Shown here: positions 29,506 through 40,699 of the stretch, in pieces
Layout: every line of letters begins with the position of its first letter
Position numbering within the stretch: the stretch's first letter is position 1
From: Glandiceps talaboti
Taxonomy: Eukaryota > Hemichordata > Enteropneusta > Spengelidae
Direction: 5' to 3'
DNA length: 64,000 nt
NCBI RefSeq assembly: GCF_964340395.1
Contig: NC_135553.1
Location: 18,343,501 to 18,407,500 of the forward strand
Notes under the pieces: generated by a model
Databases searched by the model: none
Told to the model about the DNA's origin: nothing
Seen by the model: only the letters and a program-made list of their open reading frames with translations
Program-made: the position numbers and the translations under genes

Positions 29506-30031
29506 ATAGTGATGGGTACAAAAAACGTATCTAGGTATACCCCCACGAGTATCTGTTTATTTGCTGGTTCATTTAATTATTTTATTTGTCCCTATACTTG
29601 TCGTTCGTTCGTTTGCTTGTTCATTTGTCATTTGTTTTGTTTTGTTTTGTTTTGTTTCGTTTCGTTTCGTTTCGTTTCGTTTCGTTTCGTTTCGTTTCGT
29701 TTCGTTTCGTTTCGTTTCGTTTCGTTTCGTTTCGTTTCGTTTCGTTTCGTTTCGTTTCGTTTCGTTTCGTTTCGTTTCGTTTCGTTTCGTTTCGTTTCGT
29801 TTCGTTTCGTTTCGTTTCGGTTCGGTTCGGTTCGGTTCGGTTCGGTTCGGTTCGGTTCGGTTCGGTTCGGTTTTGTTTTGTTTTGTTTTGTTTTTGTTTT
29901 GTTTTGTTTTGTTTTGTTTTGTTTTGTTTTGTTTTGTTTTGTTTTGTTTTGTTTTGTTTTGTTTTGTTTTGTTTTGTTTTGTTTTGTTTTGTTTTGTTTT
30001 GTTTTGTTTTGTCACACGGTTCCTGGTAGTC
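29506..30031 (+). repeat. Dispersed repeat D2 carrying a long pentanucleotide array
   Basis: The 5' part TAGTGATGGGTACAAAAAAC ... TGTCCCTATACTTG also occurs at 36168-36345. The pentanucleotide tract (29631-30011) has blocks GTTTT, then GTTTC to about 29817, then GGTTC to about 29870, then GTTTT to the end. After the tract both copies read GTCACACGGTTCCTGG. Confidence 0.93.
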
Positions 30032-30039
30032 TATCTGCT

Positions 30040-30830
30040 AGACCTTTGATTTTCTTCCGATAGAATACGACACATGACCGAACATCGCTATCGAGGATGG
30101 AACATCCAATCAAGCCCTCACTGCGAACTTCGTTCGCTTATAGTATCGAAAGAAAGCCCGAATGTCTAGCAGCAAGACTAGGTTCCTGGGTGCCCTGTGA
30201 CCAAACCGACCGACACTTTTCAGTAACTCCACAGACAATCATGTCGCCCAAATTCGTTTTTTATAAAGGCGAAACAATGAGGATCAGTGGATGTTTACAC
30301 TCGCGGCATAATGCGTTAATTTCGGCAAATAGTGAGTTTGTTCTATCACGCTACTAATTAATGCAAAGCTGATAAACTCAGATAAGACAGTGATATCAGG
30401 TAGGAAATAGAATGAAAAAACAGTGAGAGGAAAGTGTTTAAACCTTTATTTGAAATATACAGAAAATAATATTAGAAATCCGGAAAATCGCGAGAACAAA
30501 ATTGATTATTTGTCCTTTTCCCTGTGATAGAATGTTAACTCACAAGCAGAGTTTTCGATATATCCCACAATCCTTTGCAAATTACAATATGGCTGCGTCC
30601 TTGGTGTTATGAAAACACATGTGTGCGTGCAGTCGCCGATATTAAATTTGCGCCCGAACTTTCGAGACTTAACATCCCTTCATGTGTCATTAGCAGAGGA
30701 CCGATACGGACCTGTATTGACTTAAACAATAGTAAGTTTGGTTCTCTCGAACATCGCCATGCATATTAATATGTGCTTGCACAAAGTTGCAGACGCCAAC
30801 ACGGGAAATAAGAGTAAGGGAGCCTACGCT
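30040..30830 (+). promoter_or_regulatory. CpG-richer region upstream of COQ7, candidate promoter and 5'UTR exon
   Basis: CpG density rises here relative to its surroundings. AACAATA|GTAAGT at about 30730 could be the donor of a 5'UTR exon splicing to the acceptor AACAG at 31389-31393, just before the COQ7 ATG. This is inference from position and splice-like words only. Confidence 0.3.
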
Positions 30831-30838
30831 GTATTTGG

Positions 30839-30856
30839 GCGGGGGGGGGGGGGGGT
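30839..30856. repeat. Poly-G run
   Basis: Homopolymer G of about 17 bases downstream of the CpG-rich patch. Similar G or C runs occur at 10851, 20622, 45043 and 55357. Confidence 0.9.
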
Positions 30857-31402
30857 TATGCTGCTAATGTCATGACTTAAGTTGACCGAGTTCATAACTG
30901 GCTGAATTCTCCTACTGGCCGAGTTCTCTTGAATTCCCAAATTGTAGTTGAAGCCATCAGCAGTTATGTAACGTCCAGGTGAAAGGATTACCAAACGCAT
31001 GTTGTATATGCAAAACATGTTTGATTGCTGGGTAACACATTTCTGGCTATCCTTGTGCACATTATTCATTTCGTTCAGATTTTGATAGTTCTTATTGATT
31101 CTCTGACAATTACAGGTGCCCTTACCAAGGATTCTTGGCCCTGACACTCGTGGAACGGGTTCATCAGTCATCCACAAGTGATACACTTGGTATTGCTACA
31201 TTATCAGATCAGGTTTATTTGCATCTCAACCACATTGACAGTTGTGACTTTAGTATCTTATACTGGGTTCAAATCAAATTTGTAACTGTCAAATATACCC
31301 ACCATCTCATTTTTGTCTACAAGAGCTTGATAAAACTGCATCATTGTGTGGAAAACGTTAGCTTTTGATTGACTGCAAACTGAAAATTAACAGTTGTTGA
31401 AT

Positions 31403-31639
31403 ATGGCTGTAAACATTAGGAGGGCATCTTTAGTAGTTTGCCATATGCTTAGAGGCACCAGACATGGCCTTGGTCTAAGGCAGCATCGTAGAAACATCAA
31501 CACAGAATACAGTGAAGAAACAAAGGAACTGCTTGATAAATTTATCAGAGTGGATCATGCTGGTGAACTTGGAGCTGATCGTATCTATGCTGGACAAATG
31601 GCAGTCTTAGGAAATACTTCAGTTGGCTCAGTGATACAG
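31403..31639 (+). CDS. COQ7: COQ7 exon 1 (presequence and first di-iron ligand)
   Basis: 79 codons from ATG 31403, the first ATG in frame after acceptor AACAG (31389-31393). Contains DHAGELGADRIYAGQ with ligand E55. Donor GTGAGA, phase 0. Confidence 0.93.
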
Positions 31640-34545
31640 GTGAGATGAAATAGAAATTAGAAATACATATAGTTGCCATTTTACATGATTTGAAGATCTG
31701 AGATTTGCAGTGACAACAGAGCTGAATCTGTTGTGGCATAGATAGTGGAGGTCTATGACTGTCTATGGTTGTGGTGACAGAAGCTGGCATGACTTCTTTG
31801 ATGTTTTCAAAACATTGACATTAAGTTGTAGTAATAAGCCTTTCCAAAATTTGCCATGTTGGTGCTCTACTTCCTGTCTTTGTGTACTTTGGGGGTATGC
31901 ATGGTATATGTTACTGGGTTAATCGTAGATCACAATGTCTGAACAATATGAAAAAAAACATCTCTGATCTCCACTTCTACAGAATACCAAGTGAACAGCA
32001 CTATGAGGTGATGATACCCCCAATTTGAGTGAGGGCGCTGTATTCTCAATTTCCTGTTTACAGTCTGGAATGGCCTATTGCATATGTATTGCTCCAGCAC
32101 AAGTTCATTGCTGTAGATTCTAGAAAGTAAAATATATGATAATGTCAAGATATTATGATAATAAAAAAAAAATCTCCAAGAAAACAGTCATTCAGACATG
32201 ACATGAAGATACCAGCAATTAATGTACAGACCTTCTATTCAAGCTGTAGAGTAACCAGTTTGGTGTTCACTTTTCTCCAGGAAATGTGGGATCAGGAGAA
32301 GGATCATCTCAAGAAATTTGAAGAATTAATTCCTGAATACAGAGTACGACCTACATTTCTGTTACCTGTATGGAATGTTGTAGGTTTTGCCCTAGGTAAG
32401 ACAGATGATGAAAACTAACTAGTATGGGTTGTCGTAGAATTGAAATCAGCCTGATGAGGAAGGTTTTGATCTGAGACAAAGTTTGTACATTTGAAATTCA
32501 ACATACTGGAGGATTGTAAGGAAAACATTTAACCCTTTCATGACTAGAGACGAGTTTCGTATAATAAGGGGACCCAATTTATATGAACATTTTCATAATT
32601 ACAATAATATTACTTTATTGGGCAGTAACATTTCTTTAATTCCAGTCTAAAATGAAGTTGATATATGCCAAAAACTTACATAAAACAAGAATTTTGTCCA
32701 AACAATTTTGGCGGGAATGTTTTCAGTATTGAAGGGGTTAAACAACATCTCACTGTTTATCCATCTTTGAGTTACTAAGTATTGAAAAAAGTAAACATAC
32801 ATGTATTTACAATTTATGTTTTCTGCATTCAGTTTACCGACATTGAATATAATAAGTTCAATCTTGTGTAGTGCAGGTATTTGAGGCTTGAAATCTCACA
32901 TTAAGGGTCGATGACTGCACTTACAAAAATTACATTCATTTTATAGGTGCTGGTTCAGCTATGATAGGAAAAGAGGCAGCAATGGCCTGTACTGTGGCCG
33001 TAGAGGAAGTTATTGGCGAACACTATGATAGGTAATATGCAGAATTTATATAAACTTTGGAGATTCGTTGACAATGAGGTACCGAAAAGCTTCTCCTGTT
33101 AGTTAAAGGTATCTTTTAGAATGGGAAAATGAATATGAACAGACATGTTTTATTCAGTCTGATTAACATCCAATGTATTGTACACTTCGTGAATTCTTTT
33201 TTGGCTGTTACATTTACTGTCGTTTGTTCTTTTGTGAGCGCTGACACAACACCAAATTAATAACACTTGGCATTTTGGAAGTACAGAGACTGGTATTACA
33301 CTCCATCATTTAATAAGAACAGATTTATGGCCACTTTTGATATATAGTAGTTCACTTTCACAACAAATTTCAAGTTCCCCTGGCATTTCATGTACATGTA
33401 GAGAGGTCATAAAACTGTTTTTATCAAATGATGAAATGTAATACAAGTCTCTGCTGTTTTAACATGCTGAGCCAAGTGTTATTAATCCAATTCATTTGTT
33501 TACTTTTCCTGTTTGTAACAGGTTCCGTTTGTCCACGGTCTGTTGTCGGCAGTTGTAAAATGTAGCAATGTTGGTAAGATTTTTGTTGAGCCAGATGACT
33601 TTTTGTTTCAGGTTTCACAATTTTTGGTGTAGTTATATCTAACCTTGTCATTTGAGGAGAAGTGTTAAAATAATCCACATACATTATTCTTTCAGTCAAA
33701 TAAGAGCATTGTTCCAAGATGATCCTGAAAAACATAAGGAATTATTGGAAACCATCAAGGAATTTAGGGATGATGAACTTGGACATCTGAACACTGGATT
33801 AAAACATGATGCTGAACAAGTAAGTCTTTACCAAGTGACACTTGTATAACAATTTTACTATTTCAAATATGAATATGGTGCCAGTTTGAAGTTGGAAATG
33901 GGAACTACAGAAGCTTTCGTCCTCTCACTAAGGACTTCATGATCATAAGCAGACTGGAGTAATTAACATGAACTAGGAAATTGACAAGTTTAAACTTCAC
34001 AAGAAATGGCATATACCACACAGTTTAACCTACATTGAATATGAAACTATTCTTAAACACATTCATCAGGTTAGTAAAACATATTAATAATACATTCTTG
34101 TAATAATGTAAAACGGTACTCACAAGCACGGTATTAAGAACCCTTGGTCGTGTTACAAGAACATATTATTAACGTGAAACTAGTTTTGATGGAGATATAG
34201 AATGTTTTCACGGAAAGAAATGCTCACTGAAAGTTTTCTTTGGGAATTCAGAGGCATAAAGTGTGGTTTAAATGTTTATTTTGTCACTAAATCTATGCTT
34301 AAAGCTTAAAAGATGTAAAAAAAAAAAGTGAAAATAAAGAATGAAATTTATTTCTTGTAGATTTGATTTTCAATGTTGTAAATAAAAGGATGTAACTAGA
34401 TTTGTGGTATTGATTGCTGTTATATACTTCAATAAATGTAATTCACCTATTTTATTCTGTTTGACAGGCACCAATGTATTCTGCTCTGAGTAATATCATA
34501 AAGATTGGATGCAAGGGAGCAATATGGATTACTGAGAAAGTATGA
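31403..34545 (+). CDS. COQ7: COQ7, 5-demethoxyubiquinone hydroxylase (complete, 5 exons)
   Basis: Exons 31403-31639, 32281-32395, 32947-33031, 33696-33819 and 34468-34545 (TGA 34543-34545) give 212 residues, against 217 in human. The enzyme hydroxylates demethoxyubiquinone at the inner mitochondrial membrane, the penultimate step of ubiquinone synthesis, in complex with COQ9. The di-iron ligands fall at E55 (GELGA), E85 and H88 (EKDH), E137 (VEEV), E173 and H176 (DELGH). This is a constant offset of -5 from the human ligands, so the core has no indel. The Arg-rich, acid-poor N-terminus (residues 1-30) suits a mitochondrial presequence. All borders are GT-AG. It appears intact and stands between the two divergent RNF213-like genes, with no evident functional relation to them. 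Confidence 0.96.
32281..32395 (+). CDS. COQ7: COQ7 exon 2
   Basis: 38 codons plus one base. EKDHL supplies ligands E85 and H88; RVRPTFLLPVW follows. Acceptor TCTCCAG, donor GTAAGA, phase 1. Confidence 0.95.
32947..33031 (+). CDS. COQ7: COQ7 exon 3
   Basis: 85 bp encoding IGKEAAMACTVAVEEVIGEH, including ligand E137. It has no useful ATG context of its own. Acceptor TTATAG, donor GTAATA, phase 2. Confidence 0.95.
33696..33819 (+). CDS. COQ7: COQ7 exon 4
   Basis: 124 bp, with KEFRDDELGHLNTGL holding ligands E173 and H176. Acceptor TTTCAG, donor GTAAGT, phase 0. Confidence 0.95.
34076..34185. mobile_element. MITE family M4, copy 2
   Basis: Contains ACATTCTTGTAATAATG and AAGAACCCTTGGTCGTG, resembling the element at 18049-18220. 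Located in COQ7 intron 4. Confidence 0.55.
34468..34545 (+). CDS. COQ7: COQ7 exon 5 and stop
   Basis: 25 codons and TGA. Encodes APMYSALSNIIKIGCKGAIW, the C-terminal helix of the family. A likely polyadenylation signal AATAAA lies at 35685-35690, after an AT-rich 3' region that contains an M1 MITE. Confidence 0.94.
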   Translation, partial: APMYSALSNIIKIGCKGAIWITEKV

Positions 34546-34872
34546 TAATATGTACGCAATAATCAGTTCTGTAAAATGCAGACATCTTTGGGTTGGCTGA
34601 TGTGTGAGGGCGCCCCTTCACAGCGAACCTTACAGACTAGTCTAGACAAAAATCGAAACAAAATGTGAGACTTAAATTGTCTTAATAAGCATGTAAGTGG
34701 GGTTTAGTTCCAAGCAAGTAAATTCTAGTACTTTTCATCTACTACTTCTAAAAGTTAGAATTTAAACTGTTTGCAGGTATCAGACAGAAGACAAAAACAT
34801 CGGTCTCAACTTCAATCTTTAATACCCTTCAAGTTGGCATAGTTGTTTTATCATGGAATGTAAACTACTAAT

Positions 34873-35163
34873 GTAAAGTGGCCATATGGATGAGGATTGG
34901 GTTTTTATTTTTTATTTTTTGAATTTATAAAACAATTTTATCATAACTCCCTACTTGAAAAATCAAACAGTTTGTTATTGTACGTACAATAACAAACATT
35001 TTACACATTTGTTAATCTTTTGCAATTTATTGAGTTACAAACAAGGACTTGGCATATATTGTTTCATATTGATTTTTCAAGTAGGAAGTCATGATAAAAT
35101 TGTTTTTATAAATTCAAAAATTCAAAATAAAAAAACAAATCCTCATCCATATGGCCTCTTTAT
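34873..35163. mobile_element. MITE family M1, copy 2
   Basis: The left end TAAAGTGGCCATATGGATGA is mirrored by TCATCCATATGGCCTCTTTA. The inner arms are CTACTTGAAAAATCAA and TTGATTTTTCAAGTAG. It lies downstream of the COQ7 stop, before the AATAAA, so it may sit in the 3'UTR. Confidence 0.85.
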
Positions 35164-35884
35164 TGAAGGGAAGTGACTCGTCCTAGCAAGTAGTATACAG
35201 CCATTACTGTGTATGACATTCTGAGAGAGATGGATTTTTGTTCCGTAGTGGAATGTTTTAAAAGATAATGCTTGAAATAATATGACATAGAGTACATGAC
35301 GATAAATCAAAAAATTATGATTAGCTAGAGGAAACAGAGATCATAGTGGTCATTTGGATCACAGTCAGATATTAATGAACGATGATTGGATAGTTGATGA
35401 ATTTTGGAAGAAGGGAAGTGGTATCTAAATGTATGCATATTTTATGTCACCTGTGTTGGTAAGTGATTGCATGCAATTTGAAATATTGCAAGTTGTTGTC
35501 TTGATTTCTTTTTGAATCATGAATTATTATTAGATCATTGACTTTCATTTCTTGTAAACAAATACATGTTATATTGATAGCTGCTGTGTATACAATGATA
35601 TATTATGATGTTTTTCATGCTGTTGGAAAGTTTTTTTTGAAAAAAATCTTTGAAAGTGTTATAATTATGATTTTACACATATGAAATAAAATGAATGAAA
35701 GAAGAGTTATATGTCTGGTTGCTTCTTGTAATGAGGACTTTCACAGGAGAGTTGCATTTATAGCATAGAAGTTTGAAATGATTGGATCTCATCATTCAGC
35801 ATGTACTTTTTTGGAGAAGAACTGGCAATATACGGGCTATAGATCCCATGTATGTATTTGTGTGTCCAGTTGGAACCGTCAAAG

Positions 35885-36345
35885 TCCCTAGATACGTTTT
35901 TTGTACCCATCACTATAAAAAAAAACTGTTTTTTCTGTTAGAATTTTTCAGTACATATTGCATAATATGCATACTAAGCCTCTATGAAAATGCATACACA
36001 TTCGATATATACATGTAGTTTCTGAAGCCACTACAGTGGACCATAACAATCTGTGACACAAATTTATCAAACATACTAGTACATTAGGTTCTGTTACATA
36101 AAATAAATCAGTACTAATTGATAAAGTAATAAGGAGTAACCTGGTTTTTTTTTTTTTTTTTTTTTTATAGTGATGGGTACAAAAAACGTATCTAGGTATA
36201 CCCCCACGAGTATCTGTTTATTTGCTGGTTTATTTAATTATTTTATTTGTCCCTATACTTGTTCGTTTGCTTGTTCATTTGTCATTTATTTGATAGTTTA
36301 TTTATTTATTGTTTGTTTTGTTTTGTTTGTCACACGGTTCCTGGG
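35885..36345. repeat. Dispersed repeat D2, copy 2, with an inverted fragment of its own 5' end
   Basis: 36168-36345 matches 29506-29660 and has only a few GTTTT units before GTCACACGGTTCCTGG. The segment 35885-35920 is the reverse complement of the element's first 30 or so bases, giving inverted ends about 250 bp apart. Confidence 0.85.
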
Positions 36346-36539
36346 TCCCCTGTGATTATATATGTGTGTTTTGGCACATACATGTACATACGTATGTACA
36401 GTTGTTTTATCAATGGTGAATTCTAAATAACTACCCTCTGGCCACTCATGAGTCATACATAATTACTACAATTTTAATCATACATATTCCAGATAGACTC
36501 GCACACTGATACACACGTACGATACGTACACAGACTGCT

Positions 36540-36760
36540 GAGGAAATAGATTCGTAGACCAGTGTTCGTAGACGGGTTTTTGTGAGGGCGCTGTGCGATC
36601 GAGTAACTTCACGTTGGGGTCATGCCCAGGTCACGATAACACGAAACGAAAACATTAGATTTAGCGGCAGAAGTGCTCATGTGAGGAAACGTTCCTTGGT
36701 TGAAGGACATTCTGGCAGATATGCCGTTTTTTGCAAGTAATGTTTATACATGAGCGTTAG
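36540..36760 (+). promoter_or_regulatory. CpG-richer patch, possible distal promoter/first exon of RNF213-like copy A
   Basis: Local CpG enrichment, a GAAACGAAAAC word (36643-36653) and a TTGCAA|GTAATG donor-like site near 36737. The coding exon of copy A needs an upstream noncoding exon (acceptor at 42974-42975), and this is one candidate 6.2 kb away. Weak. Confidence 0.18.
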
Positions 36761-37275
36761 CGCTGAATTGTTTACATTACACAAGTTTCACTTTTCTTCT
36801 CGGCTTATTATATGCAGCTAAAAAGAAGGGGATTCCCGGAACTAATGACGTCCCCATCAACTTTGAATTGAGAGCACAGTAGTGAAGGAATCATTTAATC
36901 CTGGGCTTTAAACGAGAGACGTGTGTATCGTTTAGGCCCTACTTAGCAAGGCAGATTTCAACTTATTGCAGACATCGTATATCGCCAAACAAGAGACCGT
37001 GGTGGCAACATGATAAACTACTGTAGCTGAATAACCTGCCAGTGAAGTGAACTCAACAAACTCAAACAAACCCCGATGTGGCGTTGTCGAGGTAAGATGT
37101 AAAAAAATGGCGGCAACAATTGCCGGAAATCCGAAACGTACACATATAGCGAGGTACTCGAGGTTCTGAAGGCGTTGGTCGCATGTAATATCTGCACATA
37201 ACCCATAAGGATAGTTTTGGGTTCTGTGGGCCGGGTGATGTAACTCCATTCATCAAGTTCATGTTTACAAGGTCT

Positions 37276-37330
37276 GTTGCAACATGGATGTATTAGTGAT
37301 ACATCTCACTAATACATCCATGGTTGCAAC
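37276..37330. repeat. Short hairpin, about 23-bp arms
   Basis: TTGCAACATGGATGTATTAG mirrored by CTAATACATCCATGGTTGCA around a short loop. Confidence 0.85.
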
Positions 37331-37351
37331 CACATGCAAATCAAACTGAAG

Positions 37352-37925
37352 TTAATGCTCTTGGTCAACCGAGATCAATGGTCAAATACTGACGGACTAT
37401 GTTGGTGGCCTGATAGATTTAGCATTTGTATAATGGTAATCATAGGCTCAGTTCCGAGGGAGATTCGCCCTTTTCAAAATACTTCACTTGCAGTACGCGT
37501 ACACTGTACAGACGGACTCTTGTTGGCATAACAAGTGAGCGTGCATGGCATGGGATGCAACACACTTCAACCCCAATGCCCACGCAGTCATATCCATTCT
37601 GTTTCTTTTTCACTCAAGTGCACTTTCTTACGTCAGTAATTTACAGTACTACTAGTCTAGGCATTCAGTCTAGGGTAGAATATCACTGTGGAGGTACAAG
37701 TGAGACATGTCACCCTTCCATACCTCCATAAATACACAAACACCTACAACTTAGTACAAGTACAAGGAACTCAAACTCTTGAAAATGAAAGCATGTAAGC
37801 TTGGAGTAATTATACGTACAAGTGTACCGGAACGAATGCAAATGCTAAATCTATCAGGCCTCCAACACTGTCCGTCAGTATTTGACCATAGATCTTGGTT
37901 GACCAAGAGCCTTCCATGCATTAAC
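37352..37925. repeat. Inverted duplication, about 85-bp arms
   Basis: GATCAATGGTCAAATACTGA through TTTAGCATTTG (about 37370-37425) is repeated inverted in about 37838-37900. The intervening sequence holds no recognisable gene. Confidence 0.7.
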
Positions 37926-38803
37926 TCCAATTTCCAAAGCACTAATGTAAATACGAGGTATTGTAAATTCCCTTACCCAACATTGTGTAATAGAAGAGCC
38001 TTTGGTTGTCTGTGCTTTGTGGCTCAACAATTTATCGAGTTTAAATTATGTCAAACAAACAAACAAACAAACAAACAAACGATAAATTCAGTAATATGTA
38101 TCAACTTCAACTAGCAGTAGTCCTGGTATCAAGGTTGAGGTTATTGACCCCTTCACACACATGTATGATATATCTGGGCACCAGTGAATGATCCTTCCTT
38201 TCTTTGTTATTTTAGAAGGCCCCAAACAATGTACCAAAGTATGGGCTCTCTATAGTGTCATTTCTACGTTCATGCATTCCTAAGGAATTGGTCCTTAAGA
38301 GACTAAATTTTAGGATAAACATAAATTCTTGGGAAATTTGCTACCTGCTACCTGCTGACATGAAATATTGGGCGCCATCATTAGTGTACTCCAGTATACC
38401 ATGCTCTCATGAATATACATCTCATGACCTATCCAAATATGGATATTGTTTGCCAAATTGCTATTGGATTCCTGGGACCCTCCCATCTGCATGATGGGAC
38501 ATATAACAGTAATATGGAATCGCAGTTTCCCTGCAAGCATCCTCTCTCTTCTGTACCCTGAAATGATGCCTGGGTTCATCAAAGACCCATTATTGAAATT
38601 GTAACATTTGGCCCAAAGTTGGATACAAACTGTTTGAGCTGAACTGTTCTTCCATATATTCTCGCTATTATAAAGTCAACATCCCCATAGATAGTGTCTG
38701 GTTCAGCCTGTAAGTTGTATTGAATTTTTGTGTACAGTATGAACATGGATCTGGAGTTTAATACATTGATTGCTACCCAGAGACTCTAGGCAGGAATGGA
38801 GTA

Positions 38804-39064
38804 CAGGGGTGAACATATCATTTTGTGCACTGGTGGTCCCCAGACCAGTGCCTTAAAAAATCCAGTGGTCCTGCTGAAAGAATTAGTGGTCCCAGGTCCC
38901 GCTAATGTGAAACATTAAATCTTACCTATAAATCTGTATATTCAGATATTCAGTTATTAACAGTAAGGTACTGGTCTGACGGACCAGACAAGGTAAAATT
39001 TGTGTGGTCCGCCCATAAAATTCACTAATCCCAGACCCAGGACGAGTGGATTTGTTCACCCCTG
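38804..39064. mobile_element. Nonautonomous DNA transposon family M6, copy 1
   Basis: The left end CAGGGGTGAACATATC is mirrored by GGATTTGTTCACCCCTG. 261 bp, flanked by the 5-bp direct repeat GAGTA. Copy 2 is at 39598-39867. Confidence 0.88.
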
Positions 39065-39153
39065 GAGTAATTGACGACATAGGGTAGGAAGGACTGTGTT
39101 TCTATCTCCATGTTGCTGGGAACCACACCACAGGAACTGGAGTATCATTTTCC

Positions 39154-39445
39154 GATCAGACAACAGTGAACCACAATATATTCACTAAAAATAATTAGAC
39201 ATATACATGTTAATGAGTGGTTGACATTATCCATAAGCAGTACAGAAACAGTTTGAAATCACGATTGCCGTTGAGAGACTACTGCTGATTTTTGGATGCA
39301 GACCCCAAAATCAACTTGTTTTGATTTATCGTGTATACAGCTACAAAAAATATGTTTACCCACAGGTGATGCAATGCTGTGTGTTGTCTCATGGTGTATG
39401 CAGATATTATCAGTAAATTATTACTGTGCCTAGCAAAATATTTTG
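39154..39445 (+). repeat. Dispersed repeat D1, copy 2
   Basis: Matches 26356-26630 in the same orientation, with GATTTATCGTGTATACAGCT conserved. It sits between the two M6 elements. Confidence 0.8.
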
Positions 39446-39597
39446 AAAAAAAAAAGCATTCCCGTTGCAGCTTGTGCATATGAATTTTCAGTGCCTGCAA
39501 ACAACTACATTATACTTGTAGAATATATCTATGTTTGCATGAGAAGTGAAAAGTATAATTATCACCTGTATGTGAATACAGGATGTTTGTACATTGT

Positions 39598-39867
39598 CAG
39601 GGGTGAACAAATCATTTTGTGAACTGGTGGTCCCCGGACCAGTACCTTAAAAAATCCAGTGGTCCTGCTGAAAGAATTAGTGGTTCCAGTTCTCGCTAAT
39701 GTGAAACATTAAATCTTGCCTATGAATCTGTATATTCAGACGACTTTTTAACTTAGTTATTAACAGTTAGGTACTGGTCCAATGGACCAGACAAGGTAAA
39801 ATTTGTCTGGTCCACCCCAAAAAATTGCTAGTCCCGGACCCAGGACCAGTGGATTTGTTCACCCCTG
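39598..39867. mobile_element. Nonautonomous DNA transposon family M6, copy 2
   Basis: CAGGGGTGAACAAATC mirrored by GGATTTGTTCACCCCTG; 270 bp, flanked by the 5-bp direct repeat ATTGT. It is in the same orientation as copy 1, so the pair arose by two insertions rather than segmental duplication. Confidence 0.9.
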
Positions 39868-40525
39868 ATTGTAATTCAAAAATGTTAAGTCTATGGCAAA
39901 TATTATTACTGTATGGAGATGGTATAGTTGGTTGGCCTTGGGTTTGTGTTGCCATGGTCATCATGACCACATATGTAATCTGTCACATCTCTTCCTTTGT
40001 CTACTGTTCTTGTTAAAATCAAACATCACTACCAAAAGATCTATTAATCTCAAAGTTCCATGTTATCATACCCCCAAATTTTCCGGTATTGACATACAGG
40101 ATTATTTTGTTAAGTGCAGTTACTGATTGGTCAGTGGCAGTATCAATCAACTTGGGTGGATGCTAATCTGTCATACATATCATGTAAGTGTTTTTGGGAT
40201 TGACTAAGTGGAAGTAACAGATTAGTTACATCCATGATAGTATCACCCACCATGGCTAGATGGACTCAAACTAGCAGCTAGTAGAATTTTTAGTATTGAC
40301 GAAATTATCCAAGCATACATGTAACACTTTTTCTTTAGAAGCACATTTCTAGGAATATACATCATAACATTGTATTCAATAATGAAAGTATATGTCTGAC
40401 TCACTAAAATTCAAATCTCACTACCTGTAATAGCATTTTACCTGATGCTAGAGGATCAAAGTAGAACAAGACGATCAACTATTCTCATGCGTGCCTATAG
40501 TAATGCATGTGTAGTGTGTGGAGCG

Positions 40526-40695
40526 CAGTGTGCCCTCTAAGCTAATTTGACGTGCCACTGACGCACACATCTTCTAGTGACGCACAAAAATTTGGTGTTT
40601 CCCTATCTCTCACTATGTGGTGACTCACAAGAAATCCCAGTTTTTATCATTTTGACTCACAACAACAAAATTTAGCTATCATTAGAGGGCACACT
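40526..40695. mobile_element. hAT-type MITE
   Basis: Terminal repeats CAGTGTGCCCTCTAA and TTAGAGGGCACACTG, flanked by near-identical 8-bp repeats GTGGAGCG and GTGGAGCA. An 8-bp target duplication with CAGTG ends is characteristic of the hAT superfamily. Confidence 0.9.
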
Positions 40696-40699
40696 GGTG

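Noticed and set aside
29509-30063. 184-residue Phe/Arg/Val repeat protein
   Set aside because: Translation of the pentanucleotide array; every frame is open because the unit lacks stops.
26356-39445. Reading the D1-D2 ... D2-D1 repeat order around COQ7 as a large inverted duplication
   Set aside because: All four repeat copies have the same orientation, whereas an inverted duplication would flip the second pair; independent insertions are simpler.
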